DNA from: Atrichornis clamosus
Lineage: Eukaryota > Chordata > Aves > Passeriformes > Menuridae
Assembly: GCA_013400975.1 (NCBI GenBank)
Contig: WBMZ01012100.1
Span: 1 to 64,000 of the forward strand
DNA: 64,000 bases
Direction of reading: 5' to 3'
Numbering within the stretch: the first letter of the stretch is position 1; the number at the start of each line of letters is the position of its first letter. Positions 14,301 to 29,800 of this stretch are shown here, piece after piece. Under the pieces are notes generated by a model, which had not been told where the DNA came from, did no database searches, and saw only the letters and a list, made by a program, of their open reading frames with translations. A program made the translations under genes and the position numbers.

Positions 14301-17300
14301 TCTACTCACACATCATTGCAGAAGTAATCTACAAAGGCACTTCAAGGACCCCTTCATTTAAAAGCAGGCCAGCAGGCCTGCAGTATATTCTTTTGCGGAG
14401 GATGCATATTGAGAACACACCCTGATTCTGAAACTCCTGATTTCAGAATGTTTTGTAGGGAGTTCTGTTTATTTGGAGGTGAAGAAGTAATGGCTCTGAG
14501 GTGATGCAGCAGGAGTACTGCACCAGGAATTCATCCCAATGAGCTCTTGTGTTTATCTCTGCTCAAACAGATAATGCACCTAGTCTGCTCTTTACATTAT
14601 GCATTACAGTACTGATGGGAATGACATAGAGTTCCCTTCTGAATTTTGAAAATAAGAATTAAGAATCCTCACAGATTTTCATGAAACAGAGACATAAATC
14701 TTGCAAGACAATAAGCCTTTCATGGAAAGGTGCTATTTAGTTGTGGTTGTAGCTTTACTCATCTCGTACAAACCCAAATATAATTTGATCCTCTACACTT
14801 ACAACTGAACTCTTCCATATTGGAATTGTTTTAATAACCAAAGAGATGTGTTAGTTAGGCATTGATAGCCACATATTATGTTCCTGAGTAAGAAATCAGT
14901 CTTTATTACTTTAGTAAAAGAGCTCCAAGACACAAGAATGTGGTAGTAAGAAGAGGGATCTTCCCAAATCTATGCAACCCAAGTACTATCAAAATAATTC
15001 TCTAAGTATGTGCTGCTTCAGTATGTGGTTTTTAATCATTAAAAAGTGCAGTCTTTTGTAACTTGAAGATAAGGACTTTAATGAGAATTTTTGTGAATGT
15101 ATTACTTTCCTGTTAAAATGCTTGGAACGCTTTGTTAATCCTAGTAAAGCAGCAAATGGAATGTAAAGATGAATGGAATTGAAAGAATATAGTCCACCTC
15201 TATGGAAAAAAAAATTACTACGGAGCTGAATGGTGAGTTCTTTACAGAGAAGTATAAACTGAGTAGAGTATTAGAAAGAATTCCTAGAGAGCAGGACTAG
15301 TTTAGTTTTTAGTGAGGTAACAAATTTTAAAAATTTAATAAATCTTTATTAAACAATTTTTGATAATATGGAAAATACTTTATGTGTACTCCTGTAGATG
15401 CAATATCTATTTCTACTTCATTTTTACAGCCATATTGGTTGTTCTTAGCCAAGATCTAAATGTAAGTGATTAAAATAATGAACAAACATTTCAGAATGCA
15501 GGTAATGTATTGTGCCTGGTTCTGCCTCATAGCAACAAATGATATTTAAGAAGCAAAACCTAACCAGTACCTACTTATATATACAGCTATATATACACAC
15601 ACTTATGGTTTGCTTTAGTAGATGTGAAGGAAATGCAGAAATGTGAAGAAAACCCTTTTCTACAAAATCCACATTTTAATGGTTGTAGAGTGACTTAACA
15701 GCATAACCCCCTAAAGATGGCATCTGGTTTTGTAGGTAAATGCAGATTTAGAGCAGAATCTTTCAAAACTCAGCAAATTCCTCTTTGAGTCTTACCTATC
15801 TTAGATACTTCTCATGTGAGAGGATGAATAACTCTTTGACAGTACCCATTACTCTTCATTGATAGACACTCATCTTGTTCATCATGGTACCTAAATTTTA
15901 GATACCCAAAGTAAGGAGGGATTAATTATCCTTGAAGTCACTATGTTCCTTAGAGGATTAAAAAATGAAAAGTCAGCACATTATTTTCTTACATACAAGA
16001 TCAGAAGAAAACCTGAAAAAAAGGACTATTCTAATACTATCTCATTGTGGCTGCCTATTCTATTTATGACACCACTATAAACTGCACAAATCTATTCCTG
16101 CAGCCTACAGATACTCTAAATGACAAATTAAAACTGAACACGAATATAGAAAACATCATGCGTTTATCACGCAGAAATAATTTCCACCTATAAACACATT
16201 CTAAATGGTATTAGATAAGGCTAATATCACATAAAAAATAAAGAAAACTAGACATTTGACTCACAAAGAAGAGACATGATCAAATATAAGGTCTAAATGA
16301 CAAAACAGGTAGTAATTGTCTACATAAATTTACTAGCAGTAAGATTTTTATGTCATTATCATCATATTGATAAAACTTTCTCCATGAAAGAGTGTACTCA
16401 ACATTGTGTTGTAAAAACCCCTATGGTGTAAGTTTATAATGAAACTAGTGAATTTCCTTCATTAGAGAAGCCCTACTGAAAATCAAGGACTGCAGAAACA
16501 GGCATCTCTATTACCTGACTTCTCTAAAAGGCACAGACCCATTTTGAAATCAGAAACTGATCTGCACAACCATAAGTTTGGCATATCTTCAAATAAATAT
16601 ATTCATAAGGGACCATTTTGTTTCTAATGGAATACAGCACAATGTTCTTTAAGCAGAACATTTTATTCTGAGTCCCTATTTCTGTATTTCATGCTAAAAA
16701 TCACTTTTATAAATTACAAGCGTCATACAGATTGGCATGAATTACTCAAAACCAAACCTCAGTTTATGGAAAAGAGTCTTGATTTTAATAGGTTTTGCTT
16801 TTAAATCAACTGGAAACTTAGACCAAATTTCCTTTAACACAATCAGTGTGTCTGAGCTGATTTTGGTTTCATTTCAACACAGCAAATAGTACTGGTGACA
16901 GGTAATAACATGAAACTTGAGAGATTTTGGTCATGATTCATGTGGAATCCGGAGAATAAGGAAGTCTGAAGTGTGAGAAACTAGTACAAAAATGAAGGAC
17001 TTATCCATGCTAACCTTTTCCTGCCAAATTATTTACCAAGTGAAAAGTTTTTGCTATATTCATAAAAATCCCAAATCGTACAACTGTTCTGAACTAGGAA
17101 GGTTCCCTCTCCTGTTAAATACAGAGTGATTAAACACTGGAGACTGTAAAGGCTGGTTGATAAAAATGGCTGGTGCCTGTCCCAGAGGAGGTTCTCTCTG
17201 GAACACAGACTCTGATAGCTGGATTAACACACTGAATAAATAAGGATGATGACCTTCTAGATATTACTACTGGCAATTTCTCTGTACTCATTCCTCTGGA

Positions 17301-20300
17301 ATATTCCTGTTGGTTTAGTGGGAGAGAGCACAACAAATTAACCATAAGTCATCTGCTTAATTCCACAGTTAAACAGGCTCCTTTGCTGCATCAGGAGTTG
17401 CCACTGTAATGAGAATTTTTTTGTGTGAGAGTGAAGTGTCACACAGTTGTGTGTCTGTACATCCCTGCACACCAACCACTGTCTGGGCTGGGGCTGTGGT
17501 GTCAGGCAAGAATGAGACTGGTTGACTTTGTTATAAAAAAGCATGTTGTCTGATAACTGGAAAATTAGTTTTATGTTGTTCCAGTAGTTGGACCAAATAA
17601 AGAGCTGTTCTGACATTGTCCCAGAGACACATCTCAGGTACTTGCTTTGAGCAGCAGAACATTATCAAATGAGTAGCATAATCCAGAAATCACCTAAGAA
17701 AACTACATTTTGTCCTTAAAACGTACATTCAAAAGTGTTGTTCGTAGGTGCTGTTTCACACTGTTCACAACAAATAACTGATTCCATGTTTCAATTATAC
17801 AAATATATATTTTCATTCAATATTTACACTCTTCATACATGACCATTAATAATGTAATTCTTAGTCCCAACCGTAGCACAGATTTTTACCTATAGCGTAA
17901 GGTTTATCCTTAAAGCAACTGCTTGACTATAGTGAATAATGTAAATAGCACATTTTCAGTGCAGCCACCTGAAACAATGACCTAAATGAATCACTAGTGG
18001 CTGGTGACAGAAAACAACTTGGTTATATAGTTTGCTACTGTTCAACATTAAAAAGGTCTTTTAATTCTTGACGTTTTCTGACAAAATCTTCACTAGCTTG
18101 AATTAATTGTGATAACCACTAATTCACCAAAACAAGTACTTACACATAGGCAATTCCATCAGAACTCCTCGAGTTTACCAGGATGGACAAATTACAACAG
18201 AAAATCTTTGAGGGATTTACTGGAAAAGGCAAATTCTGTTGTTAGCCTATCTGTACTAAAATGCAATAGTTTAGTTAAAATACATAGGAGAAGCCCTCAT
18301 GGTGCTCTCTGCACTCGATTTTACTATAGCCAGTACTATTAATTCTGTAATGTAGTGTATACCATAGGAAAGACATGCTGATAAAAAAGACAGCACTGAA
18401 GCCATTTATCATGTGTAGGAGTATATAAATACTGCAGAAACCTCTCTCACTTTTAAAAGAAAATCAGCATTATAAGAATTTTCTGAGAGACTTTACTATA
18501 ATATCACTGCAAAAAATATTTATACTCTGAAAATAAAAGTCTTTTAAATAACCTCATGATTTTAATTATCATTGTTAGTGAAAGACTTCTGGATGTGTTA
18601 TTAGTGTTTCTGCTATGTGTTCTATTTATGGGAAGGTTTGATTTCATCAGCAATGAAGTTTGAATCTGAAAAAATGCATTTCAGCCTTATGTCAGAGCTT
18701 TGTAAACCTGGATTAGTACAATATCTAAAAATGGCTTATAGCTGGGAAAAACAGGTATCTTCTCATTAAGATACATTACAATAAGATTGTTCAAGTAAAC
18801 CACTGCTAACAAAAATGCCTAAGTTACTACTATTTAGAAAAGATTTAGCAAATAGCTGTTCTCTGACACAAGGCTGCTGCAGAGCACTCTGTGGGGAATC
18901 CCACTCTGTTTGTGGAATTTAAGGGCACTGGTGGAATTTACAGAGTCTGTACACCACATTCCTAAAATGTTGATAAAGATGGAGTTTCAGTTACTTACAT
19001 GAAATTTTTCAAGGTTGTCAAAATAAATACTGCAAGTTAAAACTCAGCAAAATTCAGCAATGTTTTTACAATCATCTCTGTTTTCCAGGCATTTATAAAT
19101 TGACTTGTTCAGCCCATTTCCTATTATGAAGAAATCCTTTATAATTTTGATTTATGGATAGTGGCAATACTCATAAAGAGGCAGACAATAAAGTGACTTC
19201 ATTCTCTTAATTCCCAATATATAACTTTTGGGGTTTATGTCAATGGATTTCATGTTCTGCTTACAAACTATTTTGAAAAATAGTATGTTTGTACAAAAAA
19301 AAAATTGACCAATATCATCTTCCACTGTACTTCTCTCTTCCCTCTTTCCCAGTCACTCAGAAACCTTTACTCTCTTTTACCCTGGAGTGTTTAAAAGACT
19401 CTGCTCCTGGGCAGTATCCAGTTGCAGCTCTCATCAGCAGGGAGTGTGAATGTTCAAAATATTCGAAAATACATTTCAGAAGTTGAGGCATGAAAAATCA
19501 GAAGTAAAATAATCTATTATTTGAAAGTATGGTTTGTGCTGTAGGTAACTGAAAACACATACGGGTGTATTACAGTAATGTATGTTAAACCTCACATCTT
19601 CAGATATTAAATCTTGAGTACTGAACCTGAATGTTAATATAAATGAAAGGTATTACATTTAGGTATTTGTGAGTACTTAAATTTTCCTAAATATTACATT
19701 ATTCCTTCATTTTACTTTATTTTTAGAAAGAAAACCAATTTTACTTGTTTGTGGAACTTCACCATTGATAAACCTAATTTCTCTTTGAAGTTATTTAAAA
19801 AGTTATAAACTTGGCTTTTATTGCATTTTTACAGAGCTCTTGTCAATCTTTCAGAGTTTATCTTCTGATCAGTCTTTTACTGTGAGAAATTTTGCATCAG
19901 AGCACACACGGTCCATGTCACAGCACGGATTTAAATCATATTTACTTTAAATAAAGCCAAGTAGACTGTTTCCCTGTTTCAGGTGATAGAATTTTGTGAT
20001 TTGTTTTATAATTCTATTCTTTACATCTAATATTTAAAATAGTTTAATCTTATCTGACATTATTCCTAATTTGTAAGCCTGTGTTAATTGATATACATAT
20101 CCATGGGTGACATTGACTACACAAAGTCTTGCTCTAAGTATAGAGGTGGCTTTGACTCCAAAATCTAAACCCTACACCTATGTAACATTGTAGAAGTAGT
20201 TTTTATTTATTATATAGAAATGTATTATTCTTCCCTGTGCTTTTCTAAGAAGATCTGTAACCTTCATTGAACATAATTCAATGATGGAACTCCACAGGGG

Positions 20301-23300
20301 AACCAGACTGCCTGGATACAATGCCATGTAGGACTGGTGAATTTTTATTCCTTTTACTCAGCAGAAAATAAATATAAGTATATTTTGCTATTGTTTTACA
20401 ATGTTTATGGGGAAATTAAAATATTTAAATTTTGTAATAATTCTTGTTTTGCTTATTCTTATGGGTAAAATATTCTATTCTGTTATTCAAAGCTGTGTTG
20501 AAAACTGAGGTAATTCATGTCCATACAAGTGTCAGGATAATGTATATTCTGTCTATTTAGATATTCACAATGAATATAACTTTGGTATGAGAATAAAACA
20601 TGTATGAAATACTTTTCCCAATACAAACTGTATAGATTTTTGAAAGACTATATAATCCTCACAAATGTTCTAGGGCCCGCTCTCCTCTGGGGCAGACACC
20701 TTCTCTTACATACACTGATTATAGGAATAAATGCTAATAAATGAGGCATCTTTAGCTAATAGTATCAAAGATGTAATTTATGGTAATAATGGAATTTACT
20801 GTATGTACTGCTATGGATTATACTTTTTCATTGTACGATTTTTTAATTTCAACTACAATTCAACAGGATGGCAAAGGAAGGTGTGAATAAACACGAATGT
20901 TGCAATGAACTCCGGTTACAGGAGTGTAATGATGCGAAATTTTTCCTACAAATCGTCTTTTTGCATGAAGCTTTAAATGTATTATTTCCTCCACAGAATT
21001 CAACCCAAACCCCTGAAGTTATTAAAGTGAGTAGCCTGCCTGTGTATGCCCTTTACAGCATCATTCCTAGTAAGTGATTTGTATGATACAAGACTGCACA
21101 GAAAAGAGTTTGCTATGACCCCACCTATGCAGTTCCCACAAAAGCTACCACTGAAACTTCCCTCAATGTCTGCCAGAAATTTCTCCATTGTGAAGGCCAA
21201 GGAATTTGCCAGCATAGTTTTTAAAGAAGCCAACAGGATCATCAGTTACATGCAATTATTACATTTTTGCCTGCCGATACTCATCCATTCTTAAAAGGAA
21301 ATGAAAGCAAAGTATTTTACTTCTCTCATGCTTGTGAATGCAGATTCCAGCTAAAAACCAATTACGGTTACAGCTTCTGTACTTTCATTTTCCCATCCAA
21401 TTTGTGAAATACAGTGAGAGCACTAAAAGAAGGAAGAAGAGAGAAGAATAGAGGTGGCAAGGAATCTAAATATAATCAAGACTGTTTATGCCAATGAGCT
21501 CTGCTAAAGGATAGCATGTGTTTATGTGAGTGTGTCGGGGAGTTGGTTTGCAATGCTCCTTTACGCAATGCATCCCTCATTGTTCACATTTCAAAGGCCT
21601 TTTTTTTGTCCAAGGTTCCAAACATACAAATCAAAAGTTAAATTATTAACTCAGTTTTGGAAATTCAAGTATTGAAGCTGACTGACTCTGTCAAGTCAAT
21701 ATTTACTATTAGAAATAGGATTAGATTTAATGTCATCCCTCCAAATCTTACACTGAGTATTGTCCACCTACTGTACTGTGACACGTGTTCATGGGTTTGG
21801 GTTTAAGAGCTTAGCACCCAGAAAAGAGCAAATGCCGGAATATCAGGCAAATTACTTAAAATTTCTTATGGGTAACTCAGACGTTGAACATAAAAACCCT
21901 TCACATTTCATGTTACAATTCTCATCACTACCATTTCTCAGGAATGTTCTGATTCATCCCTGTGGAGCACTTTGTGTACTGTAGTTTAACTTTGTATTTC
22001 TATCATGACACCAACAATTTGCCAAAATAGCAATTTCCCTACACACCGCATATTGCTCGCTCTTAAATCAAACACACACTGTCTGCTTCCATCCCTGCTC
22101 TCTGTCGCAATTACTAGTTTTTGTAAGATAAGAAAATCCCATTTTTACCACTGGAGAGCCAGGCTGCTTAGGTCACAAGATTCTCTTGGCTTAATTCTTG
22201 CGTATGAATCATGAACTTTCCCTAATAAGTACCGGCATTCTTCAGATGATCAAACTAGCTTACTATGGCTTCCAGAGCTTTCCACATTAATTATCACCAC
22301 GTTTAAAGTATCTAAAGCAGCAGCTAATTAAGAATTAGTAAGACTATAAGTTGTTTATTCTTACTTTTTCTTTCTGTCCTCTATTTCTCACTCTTATGTG
22401 GGTTGATATTGTAAATGGCAATAATACAACTCAGTTAAAAGAAAACATATGAAAAAGATTATAAAAAATAGAAATCAAACTGAAAATTAGCTATGTGAAA
22501 AATTGGGAACAAATTTGTTTACTTTCTACACTACATGGGTCAAAAGTAAGGTATAAATGCCCAATTTCAGTCCAGAAAAAGCTTTTTTCTCACATTTATT
22601 ATCAGAAAATTATAAGATAACCAGACTAATAGTAAGCCTCTACTCTGCAAATAAATGACTTATAACCTCTGCAAAAGAATCATACACACTACTCAGAAGT
22701 CATAGTAAATGCCATGTGATTAAGTATTCTGTTAGAAATAAATAAGGTAAAGACTTTAAAAAGAAAAAAGAAACTATTTCTTAACACTTGAATGTGGAAA
22801 CAGAATATTCATTCCGGATTCAGAGTACAGAAAATTGCTGAAGTCTGGACTCTTCTAAGTACTTTAAATTTGGAAATGTGAAGATCCTGGGCACCTCAGA
22901 AAAAAAATTATGTTCTTGTACCAAATCTAAATACTAAATCTAGTAAAAGAAGAACAATTAAAAACCTATTAAATTTAGCTACCAAAAATTGGTTTTTATC
23001 TTTTACCAGGATGAGCAGATCTAAATAAAGATCAGGTAAATTCCTCAAATAGTATTTAAATGTGGCACAGCACAATAGGGTAAAAGTGTATTCTGTATTT
23101 GGGAAAAAATAAGGAGATTTGTACTTAACTGGCAGTTAATTAACAATATGTATATGTGAGTCAATTATATATGTATGAATAACAGGACACACCCAAGTCA
23201 CAGTTAAAATCATTTGGAAACTTTTGTGACGACTACAAATATTTTTACAATAGCAGTGATTAAGCCTGAAAATAAAAGGAGAAAGCCCTGAAAGGAAATC

Positions 23301-26300
23301 AGAACTGAGTAAAAATCACTGGTGGTTACTCTCCTATTTATTATCCAAAGTGAGTCAAAATCACCAGGGGTTACTCTCATATTTATCATTATATAAACTG
23401 TAGTATAAGAATGCAGTCAAGAGGAAAAGAAGGAAAAAGATGAAAAGAGCAAATCCAAGACACGTTTTTCATATTATTTCCAAAGCTGACAAATTTGAGA
23501 ACTGTACTACTAAAAGTAGCATTAAATAGAAAATTATTATTTGAGCGCTCAAATGAGTTCTGAAAAAGACCTAAAACCACTGAAATAACATTCCAGTTTA
23601 TGTTTTCCAGATGAATCCTTTGAAATCAAGTTCATGTGTTTAGATATTTACAAATTTTAAAAATACAAATATCGTAAAGGTTCAGTACAGCCCTTTTTTG
23701 AGGCATGACTTAGTGACATACTTGAGCAAGTGAGCAGCTGAACATGAGTCTTGCTTTCAAGGCCTTGCATAATTTAGCACCCAAGTTCAGGAAATGACTC
23801 TAAGTAATACCAGCCTGATTCAATAAGCTCTTTGAAGATACAGGGTACTGAGCACTGAATTTAATATTTGCTATGTACTTAATCAGATAAACAGAATCTT
23901 TCTCCAGAATGAAGGTGTCTCTGCAAAAAGAGAAACATTTTCTAGTTCTATGAACTGTTTTCCTGACAGACTACAGTATACAGAGATTGTGCAGAAAATC
24001 TAGCATCTATGGGTAGAGATCTATGCCATTTCTGTCTTAAAAAAACCATTATTCAATAGAGATAAGTTCAAGCCTCTTAAGTGAGAGCTACACATAGATA
24101 ATCAACGCTTCCGGAGAAAAACTTTAATGTATTCTTTACAAACTTGGTGGAAAATACTGCAAAGTCTTATAAACACTTCATAGCATCATGCAAAAATTTT
24201 AATTTAAAAAATTTTAGGCTACTACTGTGGTGACTGTTTAGATGAGAAGTTTAAAATTCTCCAGAAGTTGTACTGTTCAGTTGTTAACTTTTTTGTCCTG
24301 TTCCTCATTACCTCTGAAGATATTTTGGATTGTTTTATAGAAGGGTACAAATGTGCAGAAACCATTTCACAATTCATATTAACAAAACCTCAGCTCTAAA
24401 GCTCTGCATTCAACAAAACACAGCATAATATCTTAACCTAATAAAGTCCTACCCTACTTTCTGATTTGCAGACCTCAAAAATAGGAATTTAAATATTTTA
24501 CTTGGGCACTGGGGCAAAATTACTTCCTAAGACAAAAAAACCTTGAAAAAGTTACCTTATCTTGGTCGTCCTTCCAGCACTACAATAGAAACTGTAGAAC
24601 AAGAATCTGTTACCAGCCATGATAATGTACATGATGTGAATTAGTAATAGAAGCCACATTCAATTACTGTTGTATAATGGCATTAAGTAAGCAGAAAAGA
24701 CGACAGAAAAGGAACTATTTCCAGTGCTGGTTTTTCCTTTGGATGAAATGAGTTTGCATAGAGTTACAAAAATGAACTAAAATTATAAGGCCAGAGTACA
24801 GGCATGGCATGCTGCTAAGAAGAATCTGTCTGTTTATATCCTCCATATGCTGTCCAAACACAAAAATAATGATGTATCTGAGCAAAAGTACAACATTTTT
24901 TAATGAAAAGCAAATTATTAATAAAACTATTTTGAGATAGCATTAAAAGCAGCAATGATAAAAATAAAGGTAAGTATATTGCAAAAAGTGAAACTGTTTT
25001 GAATGCTAAACAGGTATACAAATTATCTTCTAAAACTTCTATCAGTTACTATTAAGCATGTCATTCTTTATGGCTTACCTTTGCCCAGAGAGCTCCATCA
25101 TTGATCCAATGCAGACTGTTGATTAATTCTTCATATTCTCTGTGTATGACTCTACTAGAGTATAGAAAAACTGAGATATACAGGGCTTACAACATCTTTC
25201 TTTTCAGTCAGCAGTTACTTCTGTTGTTTGTTTTGTCTCTCAAAGGGACAAAGGAAGGAGAATAATAGATTTTCTCTGAAAAATACTGCTCATAATATAT
25301 GATATCTACTTCCAAGTATTAAATCCAACTTAATATATGCAGTGATCAATAGACATGAACTTCACAGGGCAGTGAGGCAGTAAGGTTACAGTGATTAAAC
25401 ACTAGCATAAGTCACAAGTACTGCTGGTGGCTGTTCTTTGTCTTTCTACCCTAAGGGTTTTCTCTTGCCTGGTGTACCAGTAGTTTTACATTATAAACCT
25501 AACTGATTTTTTCTTATGCATGTAATATATTTTAGTATATAAGTTCAGCAATGGCAATAATATCAATTTAACAATTAACACTTATCTCTTCTGAGCTGTG
25601 CATGATCTTCATTTATCTACCTTATTTATAATCAGATAATGGATATGTATATGCATAGGATCCTTACCACATTTCATTACTGTTTATGAATTTTAAAAGC
25701 AAATGAGTTAATTCTTTCTTCATAACAAAGAATGCAGCATGTTATTTTTATGTACCACTAGGAGAAAACTGATAAAGAGGAAATGAAACAGGGGAACAGA
25801 AAAACAAAGTAAAAAATGAAATCCAAGTTTCTAATGCAGCAATGTAATGCCAAGAAACTGCTCCAGAGAAACTGAGTAACTGCCAGCTTTTCTACCTGTT
25901 GCCAAGAAAACGTTGCTGTGTTCACTGATCCTGTAATTAAACTGAGTGTGTTCTGAAACAACTTCTTCTGAATTGTGCCATCTTCTGTGATGGGGGAGGG
26001 AGCTTCATTCCTATAATACACCAATAGAAAGATAGTTCTTCAAAAAAGTAGGTAGAAGAGCAAGCTTGGTTTAATCATGTACACACATTCTTTAAAGAAA
26101 AAAATTAACATTTGGAAAGAGAAATCTTATTGCCTACAGACCTTTGGAGGGAAACACAGAACTGTAATTTGCATCATTCAAAACACTCATGTGCAGGGCA
26201 AAAAGTTTTAATGGCTATCCTTTAATGTCCTGTAAAAACAGCAGTCTTGCTGACTCCTGGTGTTTCATCAACACTTTTTAAAGTGAGTTATTAATTGTAC

Positions 26301-26679
26301 TGTTTTGTTGCAATTTCTTGCTAGGACTTTTAATATTTAAGTTTTTACAACTATGCATGCTAGGTATTTGTATACAAGTACATGAGTAAAACAGGTCATA
26401 CCAGTACACTTCTCCTCCCACATTTTATCTTGTTCAGCTCAATGTTGATTAACCAAGATTTCACAAAGGCTGACTATATTCTCTTCACTTTTACTATAGT
26501 CCTCTGGGATCTTCTGGTAAAGGTTTTTGATACTTTGCACAGCTCTTCTCCATTCCTCATGCTTTTACACCTGATGAGTTAATGAAATGTTGGCTTTTCT
26601 TAGCTGAGTCATTCTTTGCACTGTGGCTGCCTGTGTTAGGCAGGACTGTGGCCCTCCCAGACATTTGTCACGCAGAAGC
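11301..26679. other. Long non-coding stretch, no gene recognised
   Basis: No exon chain could be built on either strand. Small features are a short TTCTA-type pentanucleotide run near 12,305-12,328, AAT runs near 13,186-13,200 and a TA-rich run near 15,578-15,600. The 20,860-22,350 part is texturally more complex than its surroundings, with short open frames on both strands. I see no coding signal that would justify calling a gene. Confidence 0.6.
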
Positions 26680-26800
26680 ACAGAACAGTTGGGGTTGGAA
26701 GGGACCTCTGGACATCATGCAGCCCAAGTCCTCTACTGATACAGGTCCACCTGGAGCAGATTGCACAGGACTGCATCTTCATTGGATCAAGAAATTTCTG
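26680..26800 (-). mobile_element. CR1 LINE 3'-end fragment
   Basis: The run GGTTGGAAGGGACCTCTGGA followed by CATCATGCAGCCCAAGTCC and CACCTGGAGCAGATTGCACA is the reverse complement of the 3' untranslated end of avian CR1 retrotransposons. The element is therefore on the minus strand with its 3' end at the low coordinate. It is 5'-truncated and diverged, and no reverse-transcriptase frame is present. The edges are approximate. CR1 is the dominant LINE family of birds, so this also supports the host assignment. Confidence 0.85.
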
Positions 26801-29800
26801 GATCACCTAATAAAAGTATCGGAAAGCCCTTGCTTCCAAGACAGTTCCAAATATTCAGCAGAAGAAATTTGAAATTCTGATGGGAGACACCACAGTTTCC
26901 CCTTAACTCCATTGCTTCCTTATTTTTTCTGTATGCATCCTAGGTACATTCCTACCAAACCCCTCAAAGTAAAAACATCCCTGTAAAGTCTTACTACTTC
27001 TATGAACTCCATTCAGCTCATCCTTAGATTTAGAGCTAAACAACTCAACACGCAGTTTTTCAGTCTTGTGCAGAGGTTACCTAATGGCACAGAATAGCCA
27101 GAGCTGAGAACATTCAGCTCGTGATGCATTTAAGTTACAACCCCCTCACCTGTTCATTGCTAGAGCTCCAGCACAGGAGGCACTCGAGGGGAAATGCAGC
27201 TGTTGCATTTGTGTGGAGCTAAGCTCGGAAGCCCTTTATGCCAGAGGTATTCTACACCTGGCAGGAGCATCTGTAACTGGCTTCAGCCATGGGGTGACTC
27301 CAAGCCAGAAAGAGAGCTATTTCCAGAGGCAACTCAGACTGTAGGGTTGAGCCCTGAAAAGTTACTTGCTCTGAAAGTAACTTTCTGATGATGACACAAG
27401 ACCTTAAGATGACTACACTCAAAATTTACAAACCAGCACCTGAAGTTACGCAGGATGAGATATGGTCTGTGAATTACTGAATGAAGGTGTGTTAACAGAA
27501 GAATACTTCCTCCTTAGTGTTAGGGAAGTATTTTTCAACTTTTCATAAAGACTTTTTTGTTGTTTTCACAGAAAAGAAGTGTTTGCATTTGAGCACTCCA
27601 GAAGACTTTACCTGTGTTGTTCTCAGTATCTTCTCTGATCCTCTTCCCCACATACAGTGATAGCAACTGTCTGGACATGCAGGCTGACAGGTTCACTCTG
27701 GAGGGAACAGCTGAGCATAGCTGGCACCCACACATCACTTTCATTTAGAGGATGAGAGTTGCTTTAATTTTGTGTTGGCTTGTTTAGTTGATGAGTAACG
27801 GATCAGAGTCATTCACCAGACAGAAAACTCTGCTACTAATCTACCTCCAAAACAAACTCAGAAGCAGAGCCAGGTCACTCTTACTTTCCTGGCTTGAATC
27901 TGGCCTGCTCTCTACTGCTGATATCAGCACTATCCACTGGCTTCAGTGGACATGAATATGCCCAGGTGGTCCATGACTGATCTTTGCTTATATTCCTGAC
28001 ATCAGTTAATTAATTCTTGTACTTCTAAGCCAAGCTTTGCTCCTTGGACAGTTTAGTAGAGAATGAACAGTTAGCTGTTGGTGCCTATTCATTATCACCT
28101 GTTATTTCTCAAGCTGTCAGCACTGATGCCAAATGCATCTCTTCACATTTTCACTGCAGAGCAGTTCCACTTGCTATGGACCAAGTAGCAAAAGGTTTCC
28201 ATAGTGCTATATCTCATTACCTAATCAGCCACTTCTTTGTGCATATTGGGAGCTCCTCTCTATCTTGTGAATCTTTAATCATCACATTCTAATATGCAAT
28301 TCTAGCATTCAAGACATCAAAAAAGAAAAAAAAAGAAAGACCCCTCTGTAAAGTCCTTCCAAGTTGATAATTTTTGAGTACTTTTCAACCACTAAATCTA
28401 CAGCAAGAGTTAACACAAAACATTATGCATAAATTTTGACTTGCTGCAAGAAAGGCCAGAAGACAGATGCAGTTATACTGTACTTGTGCAAAGGACACTA
28501 CATTCCATACATATTGTGTTTTCAGTATGCTCTGCAGTTGTCATCAGGAGAGCTAATAAAGCTGGCTGGCCGGCAGAGCTCAGCTTCTCTGAGCTATTGC
28601 TTGTTAAGGTGCTCTCATCCTACATTTGTGTCTCTGTCCTCGTGCCTGCCCTGACAACAGGACTCACAGCACACTGACAGGGATATATGGAGAAGTCACC
28701 GTCTTTCACAGAGGTGACGTTACCAGGACAAAGCATCTTGTGTGAGATGTGACATCTTACAACTTGAACAAGGCTCTTAATCACATAATTTGGAGAGGGA
28801 AATTCAATCTGGCATACAGCCCTTAATGTTGCCAATGTATGACCTAGATTGCATTTCCCTAGATAGTTTATAAGAATGTTATTTGAGACATTTTTCAAAA
28901 GCCTTATTAAAATTTACAACTGCCTATCCCTCATCCACAAGAGCTGCTACTCTGTTGTAGAGGGAAATCAAACTTGCTTAAAATGGTTGGTGTTCACAAA
29001 TCCATCCTGTTACTCACTTCCTGCTAATCTTCTGGATGACAGCAAATTATTTTTCTTAGTTTATTCTACAATTTTGAATTTTTAAACTTAGTGAAAGAGA
29101 AGTGAGTTGGATTCCTGAATAAAAGTAGTATTTGCAGTTAAGTTACAGGAAAATTCACTTGTTCTTTGCAGTTTGTAATAGTAAAAGACATCTCATTTGA
29201 TCAAGCGCTTTTAAAATAGGTTTTTTCTTTCATTTTTCTTCTTAACCTTATATTGTCTTTAACATGTATGACTACCCTTTCCAATTCCAACAGGTTAACT
29301 TCTGTAGCAGCTTTGTGTTCCACTGTCTCCTTCCTTTTTGACCATTCTCCACGGCATTCAATTTCATATCATCCTATTACTAATCATTTAAAAATCTTCA
29401 CTTTGTTAACAAATACATTATTAATGGCCTTATTATTAAAATATGCTGCTCCTATCATTAATCTTCAAAATGGTTAAAACCCCCACAATCAGCTCATGCC
29501 CAAAATCCTTTACAATAACACTGTCATGTGAAAACTGTTCTTTCTATTCCAATGTATAGAGGCAAAACCTTTACAGCTGCACACGGCTCTAAAAAATAAA
29601 AGAAATAACACCTTGAACTTTTTATTGTAAGACATGTTTTGATAATTCAGACAACCTTTGCAACAGGTGAAATTGTCTCTGAGACTGAAAGCCACAGCAG
29701 GCTTTTTTAGAGCAGTAGAGACATTAAATCATCTTTCTGTGAGGAAAATTGCATACTTGCCATTGTTTTACCAGTCTGATGGGCTAAAATTAAATGCTTG

